Under the pieces are notes generated by a model. The model was not told where the DNA came from. It ran no database searches and saw only the letters and a program-made list of their open reading frames with translations. From Blattamonas nauphoetae (Eukaryota > Preaxostyla > Oxymonadida): a stretch of 64,000 nucleotides of DNA. The stretch is taken from assembly GCA_033064195.1 (NCBI GenBank), contig JARBJD010000078.1, forward strand, positions 62,001 through 126,000. Reading direction: 5' to 3'. Within the stretch, counting starts at the first letter, position 1. Each line of letters opens with the position of its first letter. The position numbers and the translations under genes were made by a program. Shown here in pieces: positions 9,901 through 20,103 of the stretch.

Positions 9901-12900
9901 AAACAGAAATGCAAACTATGACCCTTCTCGATGCCTCGCTCTCCATCGACGCTTTGAACATAGGCAACAAGTCGATCACAATCAGAGGGGAGAAGGATGA
10001 AAATCAACTCCGAACTTCGTTCTCCCCACTCCCATCTGTCTCGTCAGCTTTCTTCATCGTTCAAAACGGGAGACTTGGGTTTTCGGATTTGAAACTGATT
10101 CCGTTTGCTTCCGGCTCGTTCGTCTCAGCCGATTCGAGTGATGTCTCCCTCAGCGGATGCGTTGTTGATGGATCAGTTCTGGGAAGCACTCAGCTCACCT
10201 TTCCGTTCATCTCAACGACAGGCAACTCTCTCTCCATCTCAGATTCCACCTTCACCGCCTTCCGCTTGTCAGGAACAACACTGATCAGCACCGCTCCGTC
10301 CTCACTGTCGATCTCAGACAGTACATTCTCATCCATCAAATCGGAAGGAACCGATGGAAGCGCTCTCCACGTCACTCTCGCATCAAACGCAGAGGCATCG
10401 TCCCTCTCAGTGAATGCAGAGTTCACTGATTGTTCATGTGGGGAAGGACAGAAAGGCCAGGCCCTGTTCGTCAATGGGTACTCCTTTGCATCTCTCCTGT
10501 CTCCTTCAAACTGGGTCCAGACCACATCCTTCCTGTCTGTTCCAGATGACGATGCTCTGCTCTGGGGCAACGACCTTGCAGAAACGTCGTCTAGTCTCTT
10601 CTCCTCCATCACGCTCCTTTATTATCTCATCCCTTACAACTTAACCAAAGTGTTCGCCGGAAGTGTCGGAAGAGATGAGGCAGGATGTGGGCGTCAACAC
10701 CTCCCCTGCCCCGTCCTCTCCACTGCGCTCTCACATCTCCAAACGGACACAGCTGTCACTCTCGTCTTCGTCGAAGACTGGACGCTTGCAGATGCCATCA
10801 CCTTCTGCACCACATCAACCACTCTCACATCATCGCCCACCAACCTTGCAGTAGAATGCAGAGCCAATTCTCATTTATCCGTCACTTCTGCTTCACTCAC
10901 CCTCGCAGCACTCACATTCACCGCACTCAACAACCCTCGCTCAACCTCATTCCTCTCAGTTTCTGGAGATGGATCTCTCATCATCCAGTCGTGTCTCTTC
11001 TCAGATTTCACCTCATCGAAATCGGGATCTGTTCTCTCTGCAACGCTGAGTGAGTCCGCTTCACTCAGCGTCGAACACTCCACTTTCTCTTCTTGTCACT
11101 CGGACGAGCACGGTGGAGTTGCTCATCTCAAAATGGATGGTGGGAGTTTCACATTTGACGCAGATTCTTCGTTTGATTCCTGCACGTCTCAAAAGAAGGG
11201 AGCTATTCTGTTCGTTGAAGCCAGTGATCTCTCATTAGTCGTCACAAAGGAGAGCTTGGCCTTTCTTCCACACCCACTCGGCACAATCAAACCACAAGAT
11301 CTGTCACTGTACACAGGAATCAACACAGGCAAACCAGATGATGTTGTTCCTCTGATTCTCTACTTTGCCGACATTGGATCGACAGGATTTGCCAGCGGAG
11401 ATGGAAAAGATGTCGCGCTGTGTGGCTTCGACATTTATCCTTGCTCGTCGCTTACAGCTGTTCAGTCGATGCTCGAAGAGAACGGAACCAAGTTGGAAGG
11501 ACAATTGAAGCCACTGACGATCGAATTGACCGGCACAGTCTCTCTCACTCAGCTCTTCACCTGCGGAGCGCATGATCTCACCATCGTCAAAAACTGTCTT
11601 TCTCTCACAGGCGCTGGCCAACTCAAATCATCGTTGTTGTCATCCCTGACACTTTCGTCTCTCCACATGGTCTTCGGATCGATGACATCCACAACCGCTC
11701 TTCTCGTGTCGGATGGAACAGTAACTGTCGATGCCTGCTCTTTTGGCGATGTTCCAGCAAACATTCCAATCACCCTCGGAACAGTATTGAGTGGCTCATT
11801 GGTCTGGAAAGGAACGAATTCCCTGAATGTTGAATCGCTTCAAACTCCGCTCTTCGTCATCTCAGGTGGCTTCTTTACTCTCCAACCAGATTCAGTCTCA
11901 TTTGGCTTCACCACGCCTCTTGTCTCAGCCAAATCCCTTCTCTCTCACACGGGTGGATTGATTCAGCTCAACACGATCGATTTTGAGAACATCACAAAAT
12001 CAACAGGCGATGGCAGTGTCATCTCAGCAGCACTCTCCTCTGGTTCACAGACCATCCAGCAATCCGAGTTTGTGTCATGCTCGACATCGTCTGGAAATGG
12101 AGGAGCACTGTCAGTGTCTCTCTCAGCAGCCGCATCTCTCACAATCAAGTCAACTTCGTTCAGACGATGTTCGTCGTCGTTGAACGGAGGAGCACTCCAT
12201 GTCGACATCACCGCATTGACAACAGGGACACTTAATCTCAGTGGAGTGTCGTTCGGATCGGGAGAGGAGGTGAATGTGGTTGGAGATGGAGGAGAGGGTG
12301 TCAATGTGTTCGTCGTTGGCCGAGATTTTGAGTCCAGTCTCGCAAAGATCATTCTACCAGCTGTGACCGATTCCACCGAGTCCTCTCTCTTCTGGGGAAA
12401 GGACATGAACAATCCTTTCTCGAGCTCGCTCCTCGTCTACCTTCTCCCAATCAAAAACTCAGCCATCGTCGGATCGGCCAAAGCGAAAGATATCGACCAC
12501 TGTGGGCATTTTGGTGTTGGATGTGTGTCGATTGACAAAGCGTTCTCGCGGATCTCCTCTTCATCTGAATCGTCTCACACCATCAATGTTCACTCTGATG
12601 CCTCGCTCTCCGGTGGCATCTCTCCCACAGCCCTCACAACACTCACTGTCCAATCCACAATCGACCGGAAACTGATCACTGTCTCGAGCCAAGCGAAGTT
12701 CACCGCCGTCGATGGGTCATTGATCCTCCGCAGCCTCTCATTCGCATGCCCTGAGCAGTCATTCGCCCACTCGCTGATTATGTTGTCATCTTCAACCCAA
12801 TCGATCACTCTATCGTCGTGTGCCTTCTCGGATTTCACTCTCGCCTCACATCCTCTCGTGGAACACTCAGATGGCCGTCTCGACATCTCGTCCTCAACAT

Positions 12901-15590
12901 TCTCTGCCATCACTCGACAATTTGGAAACGGTGCTGTCATGTCGTCGATCATGAAGGATTCCATGACACTCGCCATCGACACAGTGACACTGACTAATCC
13001 TTCGTCAACAAGTGGAGCATGCGATGGAATTTTTGTTTCGTTTGATTCCTTCGAGAACGGTCCAGAACAGACTGCTTTCAATCTCACGAAACTCACCTTC
13101 ATCCACACTTCACAATCAAACACGATCGCCATTCCCCAATTCCTGTCGATCACAGGAAAGAATCTCTCGCATTGGATCAAAACAGGCGATCCTCGATTCA
13201 CCTGGACAAACACAGACGTGGCAGACGAGATGGTTTGGGCAGAAGACATCCACTCAGACATTGCTCTCGAATCGTCTCTTCTGTTCTATCTGAAGGCAGG
13301 CGAAGGAGCGATCGGTGTGGACTCACACGGCTACAGAATATCAAAATGTGGCTATTTCTCAGTTTGGTGTGATTCGATCGAATATGGACTGAGTCGCCAG
13401 ACCATGCAAGGAACGACTGAGATGAATGTCATTGATTCGATTGGTGTAGAAAAGAAGCTGGAACTCACATCGACTCTCCACTTGAATGGATACCAAACAA
13501 CATCAGCATTGATCTTCGATACATCTGGGCAGTTCGCACTCTCTCGCCCTGTCTTCTTCTCATTCTCCCACATCTGTCTCACCATCACACCATCCCACAC
13601 CGCCGCCACTCTCTTCGCTCTCCAAACCGGCAACCTGGAACTCACTCAATGCTCTCTCAAATCGAGTGAAGCCATCAAAACCTCTCTCGTCCATCAAACA
13701 GGCGGTGACCTGGATGTCGCCAAACTGTCTCTGACGCGGATGACGTTCACTGCCACTCTCTTCTCTATCGAAGCTTTTGACACTGCCCAGTTTCGAACAG
13801 TCAATGTGCAGGGATGCTCCATGGCCGAGTTCCTTCGTGTTGAGAGCAACTCGTCGGAGTCTGATGTCGATCTCATCGACTGCATGTTTGACGGACACCG
13901 CGCGGAGAGCGAGGAAGGAGGGGAGGTCTGCACTTGGACAGCAGGACTCCTGAACTTCTCCAACTGCAACACGACCATCACAACATCCACATTCTCCAAT
14001 CTCGCCCAGGGTGCCATCTTCACCAACGGAGGAATGCTGGCATTGCATGGATGTGCGTTTGAAACGAATTCTGCCTCCAACACGACATTTCCAAGTGCGA
14101 ATAGAAACGTGTTCTGCACAGGGAACGGAAATGTGTCGATCTCGAGTCTCTCGTCAGGAGACGGGGAGTCGACCCCCTCTCACTGGATCTCCTCCGATAC
14201 CTGCCACGTCACCAAAGCTGGACAGAACATGACAGCGCCTCTTTTCGTCCCGACGCTTTCATCGTCGAGCTCGACAACGCTGAACAAGAAGGATGGCAAG
14301 TACACCATTCAAGTTGTGGGGACAACACTCATTCCATGTGGCCTGTTTCTGGATGTGTTTGAGAAGAACAAAGATACAGTTGGGAACTCGCATCCCATCA
14401 ATCTCGCTCTCTCATCGACATCATTCACTGAAACTTCGATCCAACTGGTTGTCCCATCAAGCGAGCTCTCCTCAAAACTCAGCTCCCATCCAGCCTGGCA
14501 CGCTCGACTCCTCTTCGGCGACAATGTTGTGACGGAGACCTCATTCCTTGTCAAAGTGAGCGCTGCAGATGAACGCAAGGCACTGATGACTCAGGCCATG
14601 AAGTGGTGGCTTCCAATCGTTATCGCTGTGTCGGTCCTTCTCGCACTCTTCATCGTCATCGTCTGTCTTCTTGTCCGTCGACGAAGAAAGAAGCAGGAGG
14701 AAGGGAAAACCAAGCTCCTGGCAAATGCTGAACTCAACACCATCGACGAGCTCAAAACAGACATCGTGTTGGACGAGAATCCCGTCATGGACGACTGGAC
14801 CAGTGCGCGGATGGTTGAGGGGGACAAGCGGAACCCGTTCCCAGCACCAACCGAAGAGAACATCAACGACGCCAAGCAGCCCACCGCGGAGTATGTCTTC
14901 GGAATGCACATCGCAGGTGTCGCCCCAGGTGTCCAATCAGACGCATTCGAAGGAGTCCTCTCTGTGGATCGGCGGGACACGCTCTACGCTCGTCTCCACG
15001 GGTCACAGAATCCGGCCGAGATCAACAGGGCTGACGTGCAAAGGCGTGTGGCACATGGCTTGAATCGCATTTCTCGGACAGTGCCGTTTGCTGATGTCTT
15101 GAAACACTTCTCGCCTCACTGGGTGCTCTTCGATCAGCTTGGAGAAGTGTTCATCCGAACGAGGGAAACTGAAGAAGATCGCACAGACACCACACGACAG
15201 ACAAAAGCGAAACTCGGCTCAGACAACCTGAGATGGTCGGCACCCGAAGTGGCCGAGGACGGGACAGACGCCAGAACCTCGGTCGACCCACACAAGACGG
15301 CAGTTTTTAGTCTTGGCCTCGTCTTGTGGGAAATAGAGACTGGTCTTGTGCCCTTCGGGGAAATGGATGCGATCAACGCACAGCGACAGGCAGGGTTGGG
15401 GATCTTTCCAAACATGCAGAAAGTGAAGGACGAAGCACTTGCAGAGCTGATCCTCACATGTCTGAACCCTGTTGCTTCTGAACGCCCCACACTCGCTGAT
15501 GTTGAGAAGAAACTGGATGGCATCCTGTCTGAACCAGCCCTCGCGCCTGCCCATCAGCCGATCCAAGCGCAGGACACAAACGGAGGTTGA
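6948..15590 (+). CDS. Giant beta-helix surface protein with transmembrane helix and kinase-like tail
   Basis: Single open frame of 2880 codons. The first ATG is at 6948 and gives a hydrophobic signal sequence (MFLLLFFFLASGS). Residues about 40-2500 are Ser/Thr-rich beta-helix repeats with recurring N-G-G and S-x-F-x-x-C motifs. A Cys motif recurs near residues 1245 (CGRQHLPC), 1492 (CGFDIYPC), 1851 (CGHFGVGC) and 2133 (CGYFSVWC), marking diverged blocks like those of the neighbour. A transmembrane helix lies near 2554-2576, followed by RRRRKK. The cytoplasmic part (about 2640-2870) looks like a protein-kinase C-lobe: a VLFD strand, an APE motif near 2765, an F-helix FSLGLVLWEIETG and the terminal ERPTLADV helix. 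The glycine loop, beta-3 lysine, HRD and DFG are not recognisable, so it is probably a pseudokinase or docking tail. Receptor function is inferred. Confidence 0.9.
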   Translation: MFLLLFFFLASGSPSPSPLQTFSELLRVHRRDNADTNSNTLHLESPIITTAHSFLNEALIISSNHFSTLVSPHNTLSPIFTLENSTLTASGISIHPNTVAIQCTHSTAILDRAIIFLSSTQSPFDSDHSTLLLRHLTVELSKSLSHACPTLINPKNVPNTFVVNSLLAQSIIAPRSSPLVVSSHPGSTLLANCAFSNLTAPTNTSPTNNSMMLGTTVLIGCSTNCVHNQFYETIFPNINERGRFLFQNSTFTAGTTKYSGQAFEDTNKTDLVLTEAILEIVSCNFTNCIGVFSSAEEPSGGAFVYTPVGTTSLTVKSSTFDKCRSNANGGGFSYYSDSGTARIESSHFLECSCQSDGGGLRFSRTIKGEVVLCNFTECSCLGYGAAVTFLIFGTPPAIVTQSRFISCFGGAEGAIHQNFQGTPQSVTISHNFFHRCSKHENGTLTYCTCVRVVHNSPLTVMDNTFEECDLNENNAVMLITSVTLSSYTVSGNTYTDMIPSSTSSNDVHFPILVSQSQVLKNGVVFDEFGCRSSSDLAFSNKLEGIPYVLNTVSSKSMTFTIHSGFVDETLLLVSGHSDLRISEAITFDFSSSVNVRFGDLSGQSVLNINSCPIIAPTAVLTTHLFSVADSTLLITGLAFTNFKFASAHLFDITGESTFTLTSTTFSGVTAEVPHDAHDEMAEPEITRILRVQGPSTVDLKQVTVQDSLWTRFAWIGGHADQLVRADDCVFQRLTLTSAGGCFVFMEEQGTLELTNSRFEELTSHRSGVVVFSNKTKNVLKVTSCQFTDLNSAQMCSAIRMLKFSITTVKKCSFTNCQSRGAIGVMAVWHTSSTNEISDCVFDSCASTASYGASLELDSTSVILKNVVFIDCQSNERSVVIIRSAHKNQVLQNITFIGCSTETEEADVDLWSAKDQALLSTTDVYSTSHMPHYSRQFEDGDVVPFPKWKVGVDGEDTRLCAIVDRICQTVPFVVSQCTAENTKRTKTEMQTMTLLDASLSIDALNIGNKSITIRGEKDENQLRTSFSPLPSVSSAFFIVQNGRLGFSDLKLIPFASGSFVSADSSDVSLSGCVVDGSVLGSTQLTFPFISTTGNSLSISDSTFTAFRLSGTTLISTAPSSLSISDSTFSSIKSEGTDGSALHVTLASNAEASSLSVNAEFTDCSCGEGQKGQALFVNGYSFASLLSPSNWVQTTSFLSVPDDDALLWGNDLAETSSSLFSSITLLYYLIPYNLTKVFAGSVGRDEAGCGRQHLPCPVLSTALSHLQTDTAVTLVFVEDWTLADAITFCTTSTTLTSSPTNLAVECRANSHLSVTSASLTLAALTFTALNNPRSTSFLSVSGDGSLIIQSCLFSDFTSSKSGSVLSATLSESASLSVEHSTFSSCHSDEHGGVAHLKMDGGSFTFDADSSFDSCTSQKKGAILFVEASDLSLVVTKESLAFLPHPLGTIKPQDLSLYTGINTGKPDDVVPLILYFADIGSTGFASGDGKDVALCGFDIYPCSSLTAVQSMLEENGTKLEGQLKPLTIELTGTVSLTQLFTCGAHDLTIVKNCLSLTGAGQLKSSLLSSLTLSSLHMVFGSMTSTTALLVSDGTVTVDACSFGDVPANIPITLGTVLSGSLVWKGTNSLNVESLQTPLFVISGGFFTLQPDSVSFGFTTPLVSAKSLLSHTGGLIQLNTIDFENITKSTGDGSVISAALSSGSQTIQQSEFVSCSTSSGNGGALSVSLSAAASLTIKSTSFRRCSSSLNGGALHVDITALTTGTLNLSGVSFGSGEEVNVVGDGGEGVNVFVVGRDFESSLAKIILPAVTDSTESSLFWGKDMNNPFSSSLLVYLLPIKNSAIVGSAKAKDIDHCGHFGVGCVSIDKAFSRISSSSESSHTINVHSDASLSGGISPTALTTLTVQSTIDRKLITVSSQAKFTAVDGSLILRSLSFACPEQSFAHSLIMLSSSTQSITLSSCAFSDFTLASHPLVEHSDGRLDISSSTFSAITRQFGNGAVMSSIMKDSMTLAIDTVTLTNPSSTSGACDGIFVSFDSFENGPEQTAFNLTKLTFIHTSQSNTIAIPQFLSITGKNLSHWIKTGDPRFTWTNTDVADEMVWAEDIHSDIALESSLLFYLKAGEGAIGVDSHGYRISKCGYFSVWCDSIEYGLSRQTMQGTTEMNVIDSIGVEKKLELTSTLHLNGYQTTSALIFDTSGQFALSRPVFFSFSHICLTITPSHTAATLFALQTGNLELTQCSLKSSEAIKTSLVHQTGGDLDVAKLSLTRMTFTATLFSIEAFDTAQFRTVNVQGCSMAEFLRVESNSSESDVDLIDCMFDGHRAESEEGGEVCTWTAGLLNFSNCNTTITTSTFSNLAQGAIFTNGGMLALHGCAFETNSASNTTFPSANRNVFCTGNGNVSISSLSSGDGESTPSHWISSDTCHVTKAGQNMTAPLFVPTLSSSSSTTLNKKDGKYTIQVVGTTLIPCGLFLDVFEKNKDTVGNSHPINLALSSTSFTETSIQLVVPSSELSSKLSSHPAWHARLLFGDNVVTETSFLVKVSAADERKALMTQAMKWWLPIVIAVSVLLALFIVIVCLLVRRRRKKQEEGKTKLLANAELNTIDELKTDIVLDENPVMDDWTSARMVEGDKRNPFPAPTEENINDAKQPTAEYVFGMHIAGVAPGVQSDAFEGVLSVDRRDTLYARLHGSQNPAEINRADVQRRVAHGLNRISRTVPFADVLKHFSPHWVLFDQLGEVFIRTRETEEDRTDTTRQTKAKLGSDNLRWSAPEVAEDGTDARTSVDPHKTAVFSLGLVLWEIETGLVPFGEMDAINAQRQAGLGIFPNMQKVKDEALAELILTCLNPVASERPTLADVEKKLDGILSEPALAPAHQPIQAQDTNGG

Positions 15591-16207
15591 TAATCCTGAC
15601 GCTCACCTCACCTCATGCAGAATGGACCCCCCTGATCCGAACATCATTTCACCCAAACACACAATTTTTATTTCACTCGCAAGATCGCTTCATTCTCTTA
15701 TCCATGTCACACACAACATCGATCGATGCCATTTCGTCGGTCTGAACTCCACCTCATTCTGAGCCGCCTCCTCTCTCGCGCAGAGAATGGCATGCATGTC
15801 ACCCATCTTCCTTTCCCTCACCATCACAACGTCTTTCTTCCTTCTCACGTCACCTCCTGAGATTTAGCTTTTTTGAACACTGTCTTCTTTCACTGCTTTT
15901 CAGATTCTGTCTGGTTGGGGACTGCTGCTTCTCGCCTTTTCACTTCATCAGTCTCAACGTGTTCTACCACCATCGGGATTGACACCTCATCTCATCTCAG
16001 GGCAATTTGCGCATCACTATCTCAGATTGCTCCAATCCACACTCGTTTCACATTTCATTCACTTCTCCATTTCATCTATCTTTGATTTTCGATTGTTATT
16101 CAAAGCTGCGAACGAGTTTGAGATTGAGAGAATTGTTTTAGAGAAAAGAAAAAAAGTGGCGGGTTGATCCGCTCAATCAATCATATTAAACAAATCGATT
16201 TGATGAT
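15591..16207. other. Intergenic, no gene seen
   Basis: 617 bp between the surface-protein stop and the kinase-gene ATG. No convincing ORF or repeat. It presumably holds the 3' UTR of the first gene and the promoter of the second. Confidence 0.6.
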
Positions 16208-18704
16208 ATGCCAGAACTTGTAGTTGTTCCAGAAGATTGTTTGTGTTGATTTTTTGGTTCACTTTCCCATATTCTTCCTGTATATGGCTAGATGAGTTTG
16301 TTCGGATCATCAACTCTGGAGGATTCGGAAGCGTTGTGGAAATCGTTGAAAAGTCCAGCCAAATTCACTATGCAGGAAAGATGATACAGAACATCGCATC
16401 CATTGACCATGAACGGATTGAGAGAGAGGTGGGAAGGCTAAGACAGTTCAACCATCCAGCAATTGTCAAATTGAAAGAAGTTGTCTCGATGGTCAATACT
16501 TATGTGATTATAATGGAACTGGGAGGACAATCACTTGCGGAAATTGTGAAAGGCTACACGGAAAGGAAAGTTCTGATAGTACCCGGACAAACCCGTTAGA
16601 GCGGATAAACCCGTTAACCATTCCACATGTCCATAGCAGTCCCCCCTCTTCACAAAAATTATCCTTCCACTTCCCGTTCATTACTCTCTTCATTATTTTT
16701 AAAATAGGAGTGACTGTTGAAAGAATGATTGTGAAATGGAATGAGAAAAATGTAAGTCGAAATGTGCTCGGAACTTAGCCAATGTCTTCCCAGGCGTCCA
16801 AGGGATGGTACATTGAGATGCAACCTCTTTGTACTCAGCATCACATCCAGGGTGTCGTGGCTGGTCATTCATCGATTTGAAATGACCCATAGACCTCGAT
16901 CAACCATCTCAACTGGAGACAAATCATTTCAGAATTCCACCGATTACTTTCTTTTCCACAGAACATATCAGTCGTCAGAATAAAAGGATCAATGTGAAGT
17001 GGGGTATGTTGGTAACGGGTTTATCCGACTTCACGGGTTTATCCGGGTACTATGATGCCTCGCGATGTTTGTTCTTCTTATTTCTTTCAACTTCGATCAG
17101 GAAGTGTATCGCATTATGCAAGATATTTCATCAGCTTTGGATGCAAATCACAACCATCCTGATGATCGAATGGCCCACGGAGACATAAAAATGGAGAACA
17201 TCCTGATCAGCCCAGATGGACATGCGAAACTATGTTTGACCCACTCTAGGTCACTCCAGACCATCTCATTGTTCAATTTCCCTCTTTTTTTCTAAATTCT
17301 CTTTTCTCATCGTGTTCTCATCGTTTCACTTGATTCCATATCCCAGGCGATTTGGGGGCTGCAGAATCCGAAGATGTGAGCAACACGCGTTCGGTGATGT
17401 CTCAACTGTATGTGTCGCCAGAACGGATGGACTCAACCACGGGGAAAGCAACTTGTGAAGCAGACGTGTGGGCGTTGGGAATTGTTCTTCACTGGCTTCT
17501 GTTTGGAGAACCGCCTTTCGTGGGCAAGTCGCTTCTGAAGCTGGGTCAAGAGATTGGTTCGTTCAGAGTGTCGATGATTGGAGAGAGTTGTGGAGGAGAG
17601 GAGAGGGCGCTGCTGATGCGGATGCTGGATCCTGTTTGCCCAATTTTGTTTCATCTCATCTCTCTTTCTTGGTGGATTTGTGTTTCTCGTCATAATTTTC
17701 TTTTTTCTTCATTATTTTGCTCTCTCACAGGATCCTCAGACACGAGTGACGAGCAGACAACTGTCATCCGGACACGCGTTCAGATGCCTTGTGAACTCGA
17801 CAGACGCTCTGTGGAAGATGAAAGACTCCGACGACAAGGAATGGGAAGCCATTCGCCGAGAACGGGATGAGCTGCGTCGTCTCCTTCAGCTGGAGCGGGA
17901 GAAGAACGCGATGCTGGAAAGAGACCTGACAGCACTTCGGAAAAGGCCAACCGAACCGCAAGTCGAGCTGGAAGAACCGATAGATGGAACGGTGCGAGCG
18001 GGCTCGTCTCGATTCGTCTTCCTCCCGCCTCTCCTCTTCACCGAGACATCCCACTTCGAGCAGGCAGGCAATGTGATCACTCGCTCTTCAGTTGGTGTCA
18101 ACAAACACAATCACTCTGATTGGAGTTCGATGTTGTCCGCTGAAGTGTTCTCGAGTGGCGTTGTTTCTGTCTCCCTCACTCTCCTCTCCATCGCTCCACC
18201 GAGTCATGCCGAAATTCAAACTCGCTCGACGCCAATCGAGGAGAAGGTTGTGTATTTTGGTTTTGTGGAATCGACAGCAGAGATCCCGCAGTTGGCAGAG
18301 AGAATTGGATGGAACGTGTCGAGTGTGCCACTCTCCTTCTCATTCACTCAGATTCGCTCTCCCTCTCGTCGAAACAAGCACGCATCTGGTTCAGGCTTCC
18401 CTCGGCGTTGAAGAACTCTGGCATGCAAAGCCACGCTTCTCTGAAGGAAGGCGATCGTGTGACAATGGAAGTGGACCTGTCTTCGAGTCCTCGTACCGTC
18501 CAGTTCATTGTGTATGGGAAGAGCGGATCCTGCTTTGTGTCTGGCATCCCTCCCTCCATCCGTCTTGGGGTCTGCTCTCTTTCGTTTCATGTTGCTCAGG
18601 TCTCTGTCCAGGGAAAGGGGACATCGTTTCGAGTGGATGAAATCACTCGACACGCAGCGAGGACACCGTTCATACCAGAGATGGCGGAAGTGAAGTGGAA
18701 TTGA
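16208..18704 (+). CDS. Protein kinase/coiled-coil/SPRY-like protein, multi-exon, interrupted by a MITE
   Basis: Proposed exons: 16208-16238, 16292-16576, (MITE), 17056-17066, 17101-17233, 17347-17633, 17731-18322, 18352-18704. They sum to 1692 nt (563 aa), one frame throughout. Kinase landmarks: GGFG at residues 20-23, lysine K40, helix-C E56, HGD (for HRD) 135-137 with K139 and N142, CDLG (for CDFG) 154-157, SPE 177-179, then the DPQTRVT subdomain XI. Catalytic K, D, N and D are present, so activity is plausible despite the HGD and DLG variants. Residues about 284-325 form a charged coiled coil. About 345-560 resembles a SPRY/B30.2-like beta domain (EGDRVTMEVDL, TVQFIVYG, SGIPPSIRLGV). Introns are 53, 34, 113, 97 and 29 nt, starting GTTTG or GTGTG. 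Without special splicing, the MITE brings an early stop. Confidence 0.8.
16577..17052. mobile_element. MITE with 39-bp TIR and 3-bp TSD (TGA)
   Basis: 476 bp bounded by inverted repeats beginning TAGTACCCGGA, each containing two copies of a GGATAAACCCGT-like box. It is flanked by TGA at 16574-16576 and 17053-17055. Removing the element plus one TGA restores a kinase-like reading (VLMPRDEVYRIM), which fixes the boundaries. No coding capacity. The 3-bp TSD fits a PIF/Harbinger-type non-autonomous element; family assignment is inference. Confidence 0.85.
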
Positions 18705-18960
18705 TGGAAGGGCGCTTTGCTTGTCAGTCTCTTCGCCACAGTGGGATCTCTTGCAGTTGGGGAGGCTCGTTGGTGGTAAGTGGCGAGAACGACAAATGCA
18801 GCTCTTCTTCTGCTTTCTGCGACAGAAATCGTCATATTGTGTCGTTCTATAACTTCATCTTCATTCATGGATAGTCTAAGTCCTCGTTGTTTCCCTTTTT
18901 GTTGTGGCCCATAACGAGAGTTTTTGTTTTGCTGAATCAATTCGAATGACCGCGGTTGCC

Positions 18961-20019
18961 ATGAACACAGCCACCTCTTCAAGCACTGTGCACTCTGGTT
19001 TGTCTTCACACTGCTTTTCATGTTTTCCAGACTGTACTCCTTTCCTGAATTGGACCGAAGCACACATCGTATCTGAAGACGAAAGAGCCGTTGTCTTTCG
19101 ATCTCTCGTTGCCACTGTGAAATCCCAGCCTGCATTGGATGCCTCTCTGGAAGCAAAAGCCGTGAAACTTCTTGAATCTGTGGTTCCGCATGGAAGAGAA
19201 TCAGCAGATACTTTTCTCAACAGCATTATGTTATTCTCTGATGAATCTTTAACGGACTACGTGCAATCAATTGTGGTTCTCATTTCTTTGCCCAGCCAGA
19301 TCATCACCACAACAACAATGAAGATGCTCGTAGACCTGATCTCGAGCTGTTCATCAAAACTCCACTTTGCACTCGTCCAAGCTGATCTGATCCCTCAAAT
19401 CGTCAACGCTCTCAATCCACAGTCTCTTTCACTTGCAGAATCAGTCAATATCCACATCAGTCTCATGTCAAGCGTCGCCTGGTCTTTCTCGCTTGCATCT
19501 CCACTTGGTCTCACACAACTCGAAATTGAAGATGGCAATGAACAACAAGCTGTTCACGAGACGGTTTTTCACCAAGTTCTGGCCCCATCAGAGAAGTACA
19601 TTTGCCATTTGTGTGCGAACCGCAATTCGATCATCGATGGAGACCAATCCATATATTTTCTATCACTCCTGGCCCATCTCCTCCGAATATCTCCTTTTTA
19701 TCAACCCACAATGGAATTTCTTCTTCATGTGCCAGTCGTTCTCACGATCCCAAGTTGTCTCACCTTCTTTGAAGATGATCTCTCCATCTGGTCTTCTCTG
19801 TCTTCAATTGTCGATACCCAGCTGGAATGGAAGAAAACAAGGGGATTAGAGCAACAGGTGGGGACGACAGTGCATCGAATGTTGAGAATGGAGGGTGTCG
19901 AAGATGTGATTGAAGAAAAGCTGCGACGTCCCCAAAGCGATTCCTTTATATTTCAATGTGTTGACGAATCGATCGAAATGAGCAACTTGCACGGCATGAA
20001 TCTCCCAAAACAAGAATAG
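18961..20019 (+). CDS. Helical-repeat (ARM-like) protein, tandem copy 1
   Basis: 352-codon open frame with no recognised enzyme motif. The start was chosen at the ATG after GCC that aligns with the start of the third tandem copy (21070). The product is Leu/Ser-rich and alpha-helical (ARM/HEAT-like by appearance). It has an N-terminal PFLNWTEAHIVSEDE block, a middle LNPQSLSLAES block, an acidic EIEDGNEQQAVHE segment, then PSEKYICHLC, TIPSCLTFFEDD and a basic LRMEGVEDVIEEKL tail. The upstream element GGCCCATAACGAG and the 3' flank are shared with the tandem copies. Function unknown; a scaffold role is a guess from helical repeats. Confidence 0.75.
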   Translation: MNTATSSSTVHSGLSSHCFSCFPDCTPFLNWTEAHIVSEDERAVVFRSLVATVKSQPALDASLEAKAVKLLESVVPHGRESADTFLNSIMLFSDESLTDYVQSIVVLISLPSQIITTTTMKMLVDLISSCSSKLHFALVQADLIPQIVNALNPQSLSLAESVNIHISLMSSVAWSFSLASPLGLTQLEIEDGNEQQAVHETVFHQVLAPSEKYICHLCANRNSIIDGDQSIYFLSLLAHLLRISPFYQPTMEFLLHVPVVLTIPSCLTFFEDDLSIWSSLSSIVDTQLEWKKTRGLEQQVGTTVHRMLRMEGVEDVIEEKLRRPQSDSFIFQCVDESIEMSNLHGMNLPKQE

Positions 20020-20103
20020 AATCAGACAAGAACCAGCGAACCTCCGAACTGTTTGTGACTTGTTGTGGACAACATACATTGTTTGTGTGTCATCTTTGTC
20101 GGC

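Noticed and set aside
16571-17100. The MITE lying wholly inside a native intron (donor GTTCTG at 16571)
   Set aside because: Joining exons there would delete the VLMPRD linker expected before the EVYRIMQDIS helix; the TGA duplication falls naturally within codons for VLM.
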